From positions 1-64,000 of the forward strand of contig NZ_BSTL01000026.1 of the NCBI RefSeq assembly GCF_030269485.1: a stretch of DNA of 64,000 nt. The letters are read 5' to 3'. This DNA is from Actinoplanes sp. NBRC 103695 (GTDB taxonomy: Bacteria > Actinomycetota > Actinomycetes > Mycobacteriales > Micromonosporaceae). Made by a program: the position numbers and the translations under genes. Shown here in pieces: positions 25,113-33,791 of this stretch (position 1 is its first letter; every line of letters begins with the position of its first letter). Under the pieces are notes generated by a model. It had not been told where the DNA came from and did not search any database. It saw only the letters and a program-made list of their open reading frames with translations.

Positions 25113-26115
25113 GGCCCGGAATGATGCCGCCGACTTCGACGAGCTCGGCGTAGTGCTCCTTGATGGCCGCCTCGATGTGCTCGGGCCGCAGCTGCTCCGG
25201 CGTGTACTTCTCGCGGAGCTCGGCACCGATCTGGATGGCCAGGTCGTCGGCCTTGTCGACCTCCTGGCGGTCCCACAGGTCGGCGGCGTCGGCGCCTTGC
25301 CGCAACGTCGTCTCGTCGATGCCGACGTCGAGGCCCACGTACCCGAAGTGCAGGTTCGACCAGAAGTCGTAGCGGATGCCGCCGGACGTACCGGGGATGG
25401 GCGTCGTGTTGTTCACGCCGACGGTCATCGCCGCGATGTCGGGCTTGTGATCCCAGTCGGCGAGGGGAGCCACCTTCTCTATCCACATCGCCAGGGCAAT
25501 CGTGGCATCACCGTTGGTGCCGTGGCTCATCAGCTCCCGGATCCGCATGGCCTCGGGAGACTTCGGGTTGTTCACGAGCTCGCCGTACATGAACTGCTGG
25601 ACGTCCTCGAACTCGGCGTAGCCTCCCCCACCGGCCGGGTAGTCGACCGCCACCCCGGTCCTGATGCCGCCGGCCTGTTCGGCTGCCTGGTCGAGCAACC
25701 TGTTGACCTCGACGGCTGTCTGCGTGACGAAGCCATCGGCCTGGCCCTCGTTGTAGAGGCCCTCGTAGGTGAGCGATCGCCGGTGGACGTACGTGCGGAT
25801 CGCCTGTTTGGTGTTCTCCACGATCTCGGCGTAGGTCAGCAGGTCGCCGCGTTGCTGCAGAGCGCCGACCTCGACCCGGCTGCTCCGGTCGATCATCAGT
25901 TCGACGCTCTGCGCGTACGACTCGCCGGTGCCGTCCGGCCAGCCGCCCCGCAGGTCGGCCACGGGAAGGTCGGAGGCGGTGGCGAAGAGACGGGACGCCC
26001 AGCTCCACTCGTCGGCGAGCTTCCGGACCGCGTCCTCGTCGGCGGCCGGCCAGCCGCTGCGGGCCTTCACCTTGTCCCAGAACAGCCTTTCGGTGTAGGG
26101 CTCCTGGACGGGCAT
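25066..26115 (-). CDS. Polymorphic toxin type 44-like protein with WXG-like N-terminus
   Basis: A 349-residue protein. Residues 1-100 (GWPAADEDAVRKLADEWSWA, then GGWPDGTGESY) resemble the helical N-termini of type VII-secreted polymorphic toxins. The C-terminal domain has the pattern WIEKVAPLADWDHKP, GGIRYDFWSNLHFGYVG and LAIQIGAELREKY that I recognise from bacterial toxin 44; its activity is not established. The last residues overlap the ArsR operator repeats, suggesting the original stop was lost or that the sequences merged. The upstream small gene is its likely secretion partner. No immunity gene is obvious. Confidence 0.7.
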   Translation of the reverse strand: MPVQEPYTERLFWDKVKARSGWPAADEDAVRKLADEWSWASRLFATASDLPVADLRGGWPDGTGESYAQSVELMIDRSSRVEVGALQQRGDLLTYAEIVENTKQAIRTYVHRRSLTYEGLYNEGQADGFVTQTAVEVNRLLDQAAEQAGGIRTGVAVDYPAGGGGYAEFEDVQQFMYGELVNNPKSPEAMRIRELMSHGTNGDATIALAMWIEKVAPLADWDHKPDIAAMTVGVNNTTPIPGTSGGIRYDFWSNLHFGYVGLDVGIDETTLRQGADAADLWDRQEVDKADDLAIQIGAELREKYTPEQLRPEHIEAAIKEHYAELVEVGGIIPGPRYLALALSIAVDNT

Positions 26116-26119
26116 CCGG

Positions 26120-26443
26120 TCACCGTCCCGCGTTCAGGCCGAGGGTGGCGTAATGCTCGGCCTCCTCGTACTCGCCGATGGCGTAGGACCCCACCGAGGC
26201 CGCCTGCGGCGCCGTGCGGGCGACCTGGTCGGCGGCCTCGACGACGGACGTGGCGGCGTCCCGGTAGTTGCGCTCGAAGACCGCCCCGATCCGGGCGTCC
26301 TTCCCGATCGCAGCCTCCAGGGCGTCGAGCTTGGCCCGGCGGTCCGGCCAGACCTCGTAGTCGTCGGCCAGGTCCCGCAGCTTCTGGACGAACTTCCTCG
26401 TCGCCTCGGTCCGCATCGCGAAGTCAGCGTCGCCTTCTCCCAT
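26120..26443 (-). CDS. Small helical WXG100/EspC-like partner protein
   Basis: A 107-residue, almost entirely helical protein (FAMRTEATRKFVQKLRDLAD, then heptad-like Ala-rich helix to AADQVARTAP). Size and composition match ESX-type excreted helical hairpins that pair with the N-terminus of polymorphic toxins. No classical WXG motif is visible, so the assignment is by size, helicity and the four-base gap to the toxin gene. A type VII secretion machine is not present in this window. Confidence 0.6.
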   Translation of the reverse strand: MGEGDADFAMRTEATRKFVQKLRDLADDYEVWPDRRAKLDALEAAIGKDARIGAVFERNYRDAATSVVEAADQVARTAPQAASVGSYAIGEYEEAEHYATLGLNAGR

Positions 26444-26491
26444 GACGGCAACGATGGCCGAGGGGCGGCCCGGCGGGCGGTGCGGTGGCAG

Positions 26492-28105
26492 CTACCTGCC
26501 GGTGCGGATGACGGTCGGGGGGACAACACCAAAGGTGCGGATGACGGTCAGGGCGATGTCGTCCTCGGCCGTCGGGGCGAACTCGGCGAGCAGGTGGTCG
26601 CAGAGCTCCTCGGCGTCGAGGTGCTGGCGCCCGGCGAGGGCCCGGGCGAGCTCCTGCTGGCCCTCGTCGATGTCGGTGAGGCGCCGCTCGATGAGGCCGT
26701 CGGTGTAGAAGACCACGGTCGTGCCGGGTTCCAGGTACACGGTGTGGTCGCTGCGCCAGGCGGCCGCGCGGGTGCCGAGCAGAACCTCGGGGGGCGTGTC
26801 GAGGATCCGGACGGCGCCGTCCGGCAGCAGCAGGGCGGGCGGCGGGTGCCCGGCGTTCGACCAGCGCAGGACGCCGCCGGTGGTGCTCGGGGCGACCTGG
26901 GCGAGCACCACCGTCGCGAACGCGTCGACGGGCAGGCCGATCATCGCGGTGTTGAGATGTTCGAGGATCCGGGACGGCGGGGAGGTGATGGTGTACGCGA
27001 TCCCGCGGAGCACGTTGCGGATCTGCGCCATCGCCGTGGCCGCCGCCCGATCGTGGCCGGACACGTCGCCGACCGCGACGGTGAGCGTGCCGTCCGGCAG
27101 CTGGAAGGCGTCGTACCAGTCGCCGCCGATGTGCGACTGCGCCACCGACGACTGGTAACGCACCGCGACCTGGAGGCTCTCGTGCTGGGCGGGGTGCGTG
27201 AGCAGGCTTTCCTGGAGGGCCTCGGACATGGCGCGTTCCAGGGACGCGATGACCCGGTCGGCGCGGCGCCGCTCGATGCGGTCCAGGGCCTGGGTGAGCG
27301 TCGCGCCGATCAGCCGGACGAAGCCGAGGTACGCGTCGTCCGCCGGCAGGTACGGGCTGAGGCGCACCATGAGCACGCCGTAGTCGCCCTCGGCGGAGGC
27401 GTCCGCGAGGCGTACGTGCACCGCCGTACCCTCGTCGTCCTTGACCACCGTGACCGACTCGCCTGCCGGGCCCGGCTCCTCGAGGGGCTCGTCGGAGGCG
27501 AGGACGAGCAGCGTGACCCCGGGGAGGTCGTCGGTGGCGGCCCGGAGCAACGGCAGCGCGCGCTCGAGCAGGTGGCCGCGGTGCTCGACGTCGGCGAGCT
27601 GGTCGGTGAGCTGGTGCAGGAGTCGCAGGCGCCGGTCGGCGAGCACCTGGGCGGTGGTCTCGGCGGCGACGTCGATCACGCCCTCGACCTTGCCGGTCGG
27701 GCCGATCACGGCCGAGTAGGAGAAGGTGAAGTACGTCTCCTCCAGGAAGCCGCGCCGGTTCATCATCAGGCGCAGGTCCTGCACCCAGGTGCCGCCGTCG
27801 CCGGCCGCGGCCGTGTCCAGCATCGGGCCGATGGTGTCCCAGATCTCCGGGAACACCTCGCGGGCGGGCGCGCCGAACGCCGCCGGATGTTTGTCGGCGA
27901 TCAGCGTCACGTACGCCTCGTTGTAGATCAGCGCCTGCTCCGGCCCCCAGAACAGGGTGACCGCGAACCGGGTCTGCCACACGGTCCGCAGGATGCTCAG
28001 CAGCGTCGGGCTCCACGACGACACCGGGCCGAGCGGGGTGGCCGCCCAGTCGACGCCGGCGTACAGCTCATGTAGCGAACCGGCGTCGCTGAACAGATCG
28101 TCCAC
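26492..28105 (-). CDS. PP2C-type (SpoIIE) phosphatase with sensory domains
   Basis: A 537-residue cytosolic protein. The N-terminal 150 residues form a PAS domain (LFWGPEQALIYNEAYVTLI), followed by a GAF-like region (about 165-290) and a SpoIIE phosphatase domain (about 315-525) with metal-binding GGDWYDAF, VGDVSGHD and EDDIALTVIR. Such proteins dephosphorylate anti-sigma antagonists in partner-switching pathways in response to a sensed ligand or redox signal. GTG 28105 has TACATT (28112-28117) six bases upstream. The extreme C-terminus repeats TVIRT twice, reflecting a small tandem duplication at about 26505-26550. Confidence 0.88.
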   Translation of the reverse strand: MDDLFSDAGSLHELYAGVDWAATPLGPVSSWSPTLLSILRTVWQTRFAVTLFWGPEQALIYNEAYVTLIADKHPAAFGAPAREVFPEIWDTIGPMLDTAAAGDGGTWVQDLRLMMNRRGFLEETYFTFSYSAVIGPTGKVEGVIDVAAETTAQVLADRRLRLLHQLTDQLADVEHRGHLLERALPLLRAATDDLPGVTLLVLASDEPLEEPGPAGESVTVVKDDEGTAVHVRLADASAEGDYGVLMVRLSPYLPADDAYLGFVRLIGATLTQALDRIERRRADRVIASLERAMSEALQESLLTHPAQHESLQVAVRYQSSVAQSHIGGDWYDAFQLPDGTLTVAVGDVSGHDRAAATAMAQIRNVLRGIAYTITSPPSRILEHLNTAMIGLPVDAFATVVLAQVAPSTTGGVLRWSNAGHPPPALLLPDGAVRILDTPPEVLLGTRAAAWRSDHTVYLEPGTTVVFYTDGLIERRLTDIDEGQQELARALAGRQHLDAEELCDHLLAEFAPTAEDDIALTVIRTFGVVPPTVIRTGR

Positions 28106-28323
28106 CCGCTGAATGTAGCCCTAGCCCGGACTGGAGTTCGCCGATGAGGGCGCCTGCACGACACGCTCGGCGGCCATGGCATCCTGGCGCTCCTGTGCCT
28201 CAGCGAGTGCGGCCGTGCCGAGCCGGTCCAGGGCGCGGTGGATGCGAGTGGAGCGCCATCCGCGCCGCCTGCTCGGCGGCCGGCTCAGCGTCCTGACCAC
28301 CGATCAGGCCACGGCGGCCGAAC

Positions 28324-29361
28324 TCACCCGCTGACCCGGTGCTGCAGGGTCGAGATCAGGGCAAGCGTGGACTCGGCGCCCTGGTTGAGGTTGGCGCCGT
28401 GCAGGGTCAGCCCGTCGTAGCCGCCACCGGTCGCCGGATCCCACATGACCTGGTCGACGTCGTTGTCGCCGAGGAACCAGGCGATCGACCGGGTCAGTCC
28501 CTCGTCCCAGATCCGGCCGCCGGTGATCGCGGCGGCGGTGGCGCACGCGTCGGCCAGAGCCGCCACCTCGATCGGCTGCTGGTCGTGCCGCAGCCTCGGG
28601 CCGCCGCGTTGCCAGCCCGCCGACGGGAGCACCGACAGGTGTTCGCCGCTGACCTGGATCTCCAGCAGCCACGTCAGCATCCGCAGCCCGGCGGCCAGGA
28701 CCGGCGGGTCGTCGAGGAGGTCGCCGGCGACGATCAGGGCCTCGGCGAGGGCAGCGTTGGCGTAGGTGAGCCGCTCGTACGGCCACGGCCAGCCGGGATC
28801 GGGACCGGGACGCCCGATGGCGGAGGCCGCGTCGGCCAGCAGGGCCGCGGCCGGATCGTTGTCCGGATCGGCGCGAAGCAGCTCCCCGGCGCCCAGCGCG
28901 GCGAACGCCATGGCCCGCGGGGCGGTGGCCCGGCAGGACGCTCCCAGGGTGAAGGCGAGAAGGGCCTCGTCACGGATCCACGGGACCGGGCATCGGGCCG
29001 CGGCGGTCCCGAGTCCCCAGAGGGCGCGCCCCCACCAGTCCCCCAGGCCGGGCTGGTCGGTCCACTCCCGGTTGAAGGCGAGCCGGTTGCGGAAGGCGCC
29101 GTTCGCGTCCTGCGCGTGGCTGAGGAAGGTCAGATAGCGCTCCGCGAGCCGGATCACCTCGGCCGACGGATCGGCCTCGCGGCTGGTGACGACCAGGCCC
29201 CGGGCGACGTCGTCGGTGCAGTAGCCGTGCTCGCGGCGGGCGATGGCGTGCCGGGCGTGCTCGAAGAGCCCGGTGTCGTCGGTGAGCCGCCTCAGGTGCG
29301 CGAAGGTGGGCGCGGGAACGACCCGGTCGCGACCCGGCGCCTCGGTTGCCCGGACGGTCAC
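28324..29361 (-). CDS. Alpha/alpha-toroid protein linked to glycosyltransferases
   Basis: A 345-residue Ala/Trp/Leu-rich helical protein. Repeated helix pairs such as DDVARGLVVTSREAD, FLSHAQDANGAFRNRL and DWWGRALWGLGTAAAR suggest a six-hairpin toroid like glycoside hydrolase or 2-epimerase relatives. Homologues are often encoded beside, or fused to, GT4 enzymes. No catalytic pair can be assigned. GTG 29361 overlaps the stop of the upstream glycosyltransferase. Probably a glycan-modifying enzyme or accessory subunit. Confidence 0.7.
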   Translation of the reverse strand: MTVRATEAPGRDRVVPAPTFAHLRRLTDDTGLFEHARHAIARREHGYCTDDVARGLVVTSREADPSAEVIRLAERYLTFLSHAQDANGAFRNRLAFNREWTDQPGLGDWWGRALWGLGTAAARCPVPWIRDEALLAFTLGASCRATAPRAMAFAALGAGELLRADPDNDPAAALLADAASAIGRPGPDPGWPWPYERLTYANAALAEALIVAGDLLDDPPVLAAGLRMLTWLLEIQVSGEHLSVLPSAGWQRGGPRLRHDQQPIEVAALADACATAAAITGGRIWDEGLTRSIAWFLGDNDVDQVMWDPATGGGYDGLTLHGANLNQGAESTLALISTLQHRVSG

Positions 29362-30491
29362 GGGCCGGCCACGGCGACCGGGCGGGCCGCGACCAGCTTC
29401 GCGGCGAGGTCGTGGTACCGCTGGGCGACGGCGGGCCACCGCATCGCCGGCTCGGCGTGCCCGCTGCGCGTGCGGAGGGTGGCGGCCAGGGCGGGCTTGG
29501 TGAGGATCCGCCGGACGGCGGTCGCGATGGCCTTCGGGTTCTTGTGCGGCACGAGCAGGCCGGGCCCGTCGGTGAGCAGTTCCACCGCGTGCGGGAACGC
29601 GGTGGCGACGACCGGGATCCGTGCCGCCACGGCCTCCACGAGGACGCCGGACGTCACCTGTTCGGTGGAGTCGTAGGGCAGGACGACCACGTCGGCGGAG
29701 CGGACCAGGGCGCCGAGCGCCGCCTCGTCGAGGTAGTCCGACTCGTAGCGCACCCGGTGCGCGACCCCGAGGGCCGCGCCGAGCTGGTGCAGACCCGCCC
29801 GGTACGCCTCGCCGTGCAGCTCGACGACCTTGGGGTGGGTCCGGCCGGCCACGGTGTAGGTCGGCGCGGGCTCCAGATCCCGCAGCAGGGCCAGGCCGCG
29901 CAGCGCCCACTCGATGCCCTTGCCCGGTCCCAGCAGGCCCCAGGTGAGCAGGTGCGGCTGCGGGTGCGGCAGGGACGGCGGTCCACCGAAGGCGGAGGCG
30001 CCGTGCGGGATGACCGACACCTTCGAGGCGTCCACGGCATAGCCGAGAACCAGCCGGTCGTACGCGGCGCCGGTGATCGTCACGACCGCGTCGGCCTCGG
30101 CCACGATCTGCTCGAGCAGGGTCTTCTGCATCGGCGTGGGCTGGGTCAGCACGGTGTGCAGGACGACCAGGCTCGGCACGGTCAGCCGGCGCAGCACCGA
30201 CAGGACGTCGCCGCCGTCGCGGCCGGGGTAGATGCCGTACTCGTGCTGGACGACGGCGACGTCGAAGGTGTTGAGCACCTCGGCGGTGTCGCGCCAGCCG
30301 GACGGCGTCGCGGGCGACCAGGTGTGCACCACGCCGGGTGCGGGCGCGGGATCGTCGCCGCTCGCGACGACCCGCACGACGCCGCCCGCGAGGCCGTCCT
30401 CGCCGAGGTGGGCGGCCAGGGCGGAGTTGAAGGTCGCCAGGCCGCAGCGGGTGGGCGGGTGAGTGCTCAGAAATCCGTACCTGATGGTCAT
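29358..30491 (-). CDS. Glycosyltransferase family 4
   Basis: A 377-residue GT-B glycosyltransferase. The N-terminal nucleotide-like fold begins FLSTHPPTRCGLATFNSALA; the C-terminal donor-binding domain has GLLGPGKGIEWALRGL, VVVLPYDSTEQVTSGVLVEA and the E-x7-E type loop near VLVEAVAARIPVV. The TRCGLATF opening is typical of trehalose- or mannosyl-type GT4 enzymes, but donor and acceptor cannot be read from the sequence. It has a GGAAGG ribosome site. It lies between a second GT4 gene upstream and the toroid protein downstream. Confidence 0.88.
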   Translation of the reverse strand: MTIRYGFLSTHPPTRCGLATFNSALAAHLGEDGLAGGVVRVVASGDDPAPAPGVVHTWSPATPSGWRDTAEVLNTFDVAVVQHEYGIYPGRDGGDVLSVLRRLTVPSLVVLHTVLTQPTPMQKTLLEQIVAEADAVVTITGAAYDRLVLGYAVDASKVSVIPHGASAFGGPPSLPHPQPHLLTWGLLGPGKGIEWALRGLALLRDLEPAPTYTVAGRTHPKVVELHGEAYRAGLHQLGAALGVAHRVRYESDYLDEAALGALVRSADVVVLPYDSTEQVTSGVLVEAVAARIPVVATAFPHAVELLTDGPGLLVPHKNPKAIATAVRRILTKPALAATLRTRSGHAEPAMRWPAVAQRYHDLAAKLVAARPVAVAGP

Positions 30492-30621
30492 CTTGGTGCC
30501 TTCCGGTCGTCGGCCCCGCCGCGGGTGCGATGCCGGCTGACCTCACGCGTGATGACGCCGACCGGCCAGCGTGTGTGGCGGGCGACGGGCCGGCTCCTGA
30601 ACGGGCCGGCCGGATGGTTCG

Positions 30622-31671
30622 TCAGATGAGTCGCTCGTAGACGGCCAGGTAGTCGGCCACCATGCGGTTCGCGCTGAAGCGCCTGCGGGCCTGGGCCCGG
30701 CAACCGGCACGGTCGATCGCACCGATCGCGTCCACGGCCTCGACGGCCTGGTCGACGCCGCTCACGAGGTGACCGGTGACGCCCTCGTCGACGACCTCGG
30801 GCATGGAGCCGCGCTTGTACGCGATGACCGGCGTGCCGCAGGCCATGGACTCCACCACCGACAGGCCGAACGGCTCGTCGAAGTCGATCGGATGCAGCAG
30901 GGCCGCGGCGGCGCCGAGGACCTCGGCGCGGCGCTGTGGCCCCACCGCGCCGAGGAAGTCCACCCGGTCACCGTCGATGTGCGGCGCCACCTGCTCGGTG
31001 AAGTACCGCTCGTCCTGCACCAGACCGCAGAGGGTGAGCTTGCGCCCGGCCCGGCGAGCGATCTCGATCGCGGTGTGGGTGCCTTTGTCCGGGTGGATCC
31101 GGCCGAAGCTGACCAGTCCGGGACCACCGGACGGGGCGAACGGCAGCCCGCCGAGGTCCACGCCGTGGTACACCGTCGCTACGTAGTCGAGGTCCGGGCT
31201 GCGGTCGGCATCCGAGATGGACACGAACGACGAGTCGCTCGCCCGGTACGCCGGCAGGATCTTCGGGCTGGAGAACCCGTGCACGGTCGTGACAAGCGGC
31301 GCGCGGCAGTGCTCGGCGAAGGCGAGAGGCAGCCAGTCGAGGTGGCTGTGCACGATGTCGAACTCGCCGGACCTGGCCAGGGCGTACGAGACGTGCATCG
31401 CCTCGGCGATCCGGCCGTCGACCGACGAATCCTCCGCGTAACCACCCGGGCACACACCGTCAAGCCGGGCGGCGGTGATCGAGTCCAGGGTCGCGAAGAG
31501 CGTCACGTCGGCGCCCGCGGCCACCAGTCCGTCAGCGAGCAGACCCGTGACCTGTTCCCAGGGCCCGTAGGCGCGCGGCGGAGTGCGCCATGCGACCGGC
31601 CCCAGGAGCCCGACCCTCACGCCGGCACGACTGCGGCGACTGCTGTGCAGATATTCATGGTCCGCTCTCAT
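30622..31671 (-). CDS. Glycosyltransferase family 4
   Basis: A 349-residue GT4 enzyme. The N-terminal motif VGLLGPVAWRTPPRAYGPWE, acceptor-side HSHLDWLPL, and donor-side GRIHPDKGTHTAIEIARRAG and FDEPFGLSVVESMACGTPVI (E-x7-E) are canonical. It is a retaining glycosyltransferase that probably builds a cell-surface or storage glycan together with the next gene; 130 bases separate them, so cotranscription is likely. The substrate is unknown. Confidence 0.88.
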   Translation of the reverse strand: MRADHEYLHSSRRSRAGVRVGLLGPVAWRTPPRAYGPWEQVTGLLADGLVAAGADVTLFATLDSITAARLDGVCPGGYAEDSSVDGRIAEAMHVSYALARSGEFDIVHSHLDWLPLAFAEHCRAPLVTTVHGFSSPKILPAYRASDSSFVSISDADRSPDLDYVATVYHGVDLGGLPFAPSGGPGLVSFGRIHPDKGTHTAIEIARRAGRKLTLCGLVQDERYFTEQVAPHIDGDRVDFLGAVGPQRRAEVLGAAAALLHPIDFDEPFGLSVVESMACGTPVIAYKRGSMPEVVDEGVTGHLVSGVDQAVEAVDAIGAIDRAGCRAQARRRFSANRMVADYLAVYERLI

Positions 31672-31737
31672 CGGGGTCAGGCCGCCGGCGACGGCCTGCG
31701 GCCGCCGGAGTCTGGAGCGACAGGCGCCAGACTACGC

Positions 31738-32199
31738 CTACCGGTGCGCCATGATTCGTACGTCCCGCATCGAGCTGGCCATCATGTGCAGCCGCTGGGC
31801 CGGCACCCGGCGGCGCAGCAGCGGAAACTCGTCGCTCTCCTGGCGCGTGGCGTGGTCGAGCAGCGCACCGGACAGGGCCGCGAACCGGTCGTCGAACGCC
31901 GGGTGGCGGACGCCGAGCCGGCCGAGCTCGATCAGTGACCGTTCGAGCCGCTCACCCTCCGTCTGGGAGGCGAGAGCGATGCCGTCGCCGTCCGCGCCGG
32001 TGTTGCGGACGGCCGGGTGCACGATCGTGAGCTCGCCGAGCTGATGCAGGTGGACGGCTTCCCGCAGGGCGGCGAACGGACGCTGCTTCCGGCCCCCGCC
32101 GGCCTTTTGGACGGCGGCACACAGCACGCGGATCTGCTCGTGCTCCTGGCGCAGGACGTCGATGATGTCGGGCGAGATCACTGTTGTGAAAGCTTGCAT
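31738..32199 (-). CDS. Hemerythrin-like (HHE) domain protein
   Basis: A 153-residue four-helix protein. Iron-ligand candidates appear in order: RQEHEQIRVL, LHQLGELTIVHPAVR and LLDHATRQESDEFPLL, the His/Glu pattern of HHE hemerythrins. Bacterial relatives bind oxygen, sense redox or repair iron centres. ATG 32199 (MQAFTTVISPDIIDVL) is chosen because upstream residues are unconserved. It is not coupled to its neighbours. Confidence 0.85.
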   Translation of the reverse strand: MQAFTTVISPDIIDVLRQEHEQIRVLCAAVQKAGGGRKQRPFAALREAVHLHQLGELTIVHPAVRNTGADGDGIALASQTEGERLERSLIELGRLGVRHPAFDDRFAALSGALLDHATRQESDEFPLLRRRVPAQRLHMMASSMRDVRIMAHR

Positions 32200-32721
32200 G
32201 GCCGGCCTCTGGTCTGACGAAGGGCGCCGGGGTCCAGGGCGCTGACGCCACCACACTACGCGGGCCCTGTCAATCGTCTGACCAGCGACTTCCGGTTGGT
32301 TGAGCTATCGTGGCGGTGCCGGGACGGCATCTGTCCTTCGGCCCGCTGCCCCAGCCCTCGGCGGCGCACCAGTCCTGTCAGGTGCCCAGGAGCAGCCGTG
32401 ATCACCGAAAATTGCCCGGCCCAGAGGTCGCCCTGACGGATCCCTTTTGACGACGTCCGACCGCGACGTGCCCGAGATGCTCTTCTCCAGTCCTCGCCCG
32501 CACGCGGAGGCGGAGCGAGCCGGTCGGGCTCCGGAGGGTTCCGCGGCCGAGGCCGAGCGACGGCTGCGGCCGTTCGAGACCGGGCCCGCCGAGGAGCCGG
32601 CGCCCAACAGCGACACTGCAATGTGATCTTAAACATTTTATGTGTGCCGCACTCAACTTTCCGCGTCTCTGAAGCGTCTCCAGCGATCTAGGGGTTTCCT
32701 CGACGCTGGGAGGCAAGCTAG
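32200..32721. other. Gene-poor stretch with two weak small frames
   Basis: No recognisable gene. Two small plus-strand frames (32310-32450, 46 residues; 32447-32626, 59 residues from TTG) overlap by TTGA in the way coupled genes do, and the second has about 84% GC at third positions and an acidic, Pro/Glu-rich product. They match nothing I know and could be a small regulatory pair or chance. An AT-rich stretch at 32624-32645 probably carries the promoter of the deacetylase. Confidence 0.3.
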
Positions 32722-33591
32722 ATGGTTCAGTTGCGGCGAAACGCGCCATGGTCGGCGACGTTGGTGTTGCTGGCGCTGGTCGCCGGCTGTGGCGCCTCGC
32801 CCACCGTGCGCCCGGAGACCGCCGCCGCGCGGCCAGGTCCGGCGCCCGGCAGCGCCCCGCTCGACGTCCCGCCCGACGTCCCGCCGCCTTCGCCGTCCGC
32901 ATCGGTGTCCCTCCCGGCCGGGTCGGTCGCGTTGACCCGCTCCGAGCTCGCGCGAGTGCCACAGTTCGGCCCGCCGCCGGTGGCGGTGCCCATGACGCTC
33001 CCCCGCGGCGCCTCCGCGCCCTGGATCAGCAGGATCGCGACCAGCCAGAAGGTCGCGTTCATCACCATCGACGACGGGTGGGAGAAGAACCCCAAGGCAT
33101 TCGCCCTGCTCACCGCCGCGCATGTGCCGGTGACGCTGTTCCTGCAGGTCGACGCGATCAGGTCCGATGTGGACCACTTCAAGGCGCTGGTCGCGGCCGG
33201 CGCCACCGTCGAGGCGCACACCATCACCCATCAGCAGCTCAAGGGCCGGTCCTACGGCCTGCAGAAGCGGGAGATCTGCGGCTCCGCCGACCAGCTCGGA
33301 CAGTGGTACGGGCGCCGGCCGACCCTGTTCCGGCCGCCGTTCGGCGCTAAGGACGCCACCACGCTGCGTGTAGCGCACGACTGCGGCATGAAGGCGGTGT
33401 TCTTCTGGAAGGAGGCCACCAACAAGGGCAAGGTCTACTACCAGGAGAAGCACGTCGTGCAGCCGGGCGACGTCATCCTCATGCACTTCCGGCCCGCGTT
33501 CGTCAACGACTTCCTGGCGGTCCTGAAGGCCATCCATGACGCCGGGCTCACTCCGGCGCGGTTGCAGGACTACATTCCCGGCGCCGCCTGA
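32722..33591 (+). CDS. Polysaccharide deacetylase lipoprotein (NodB-like, CE4)
   Basis: A 289-residue exported protein. An N-terminal signal of about 20 residues ends in the lipobox LVAGC, so the mature protein is probably membrane-lipidated. A Pro/Ser-rich spacer precedes the deacetylase domain (about 105-285): motif 1 FITIDDGWEKNP (metal-binding Asp), motif 2 AHTITHQQL (two His), motif 3 FRPPFGAKD, and the terminal ILMHF. It should remove N-acetyl groups from peptidoglycan or another surface glycan. GGGAGG lies eight bases before ATG 32722. Monocistronic as far as seen. Confidence 0.9.
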   Translation: MVQLRRNAPWSATLVLLALVAGCGASPTVRPETAAARPGPAPGSAPLDVPPDVPPPSPSASVSLPAGSVALTRSELARVPQFGPPPVAVPMTLPRGASAPWISRIATSQKVAFITIDDGWEKNPKAFALLTAAHVPVTLFLQVDAIRSDVDHFKALVAAGATVEAHTITHQQLKGRSYGLQKREICGSADQLGQWYGRRPTLFRPPFGAKDATTLRVAHDCGMKAVFFWKEATNKGKVYYQEKHVVQPGDVILMHFRPAFVNDFLAVLKAIHDAGLTPARLQDYIPGAA

Positions 33592-33791
33592 CGTGGCCCT
33601 CGTCACGGTCAGCGGGGCGGCGAGAGGAAACAAACCCAGGTCAAGCTAGCTTTTGCTGCCGCCTCGGGTCGCGGCGTGGGCAGGGCGATCTGCGTAAACG
33701 GGCTGCCCGCGTGCTTCCGAGGTGGCAGCATGATCGCCTGCCTGGGCGGGCTCACCAGCCCAAATGTCGGACAGAGACTGGAGTTACCCCC

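Noticed and set aside
28121..28323. Possible C-terminal gene relic on the minus strand
   Set aside because: A helical-looking end (ALAEAQERQDAMAAERV) is readable, but only about 35 residues are convincing, with a probable frameshift upstream and no identifiable family.
32310..32626. Pair of small coupled genes
   Set aside because: Overlap and codon bias are suggestive, but products resemble nothing and no ribosome site is clear; kept only as a note in the gene-poor region entry.
33643..33652. AAGCTAGCTT palindrome as drug-exporter operator
   Set aside because: Only ten bases and no adjacent regulator gene; too weak to list as an operator.
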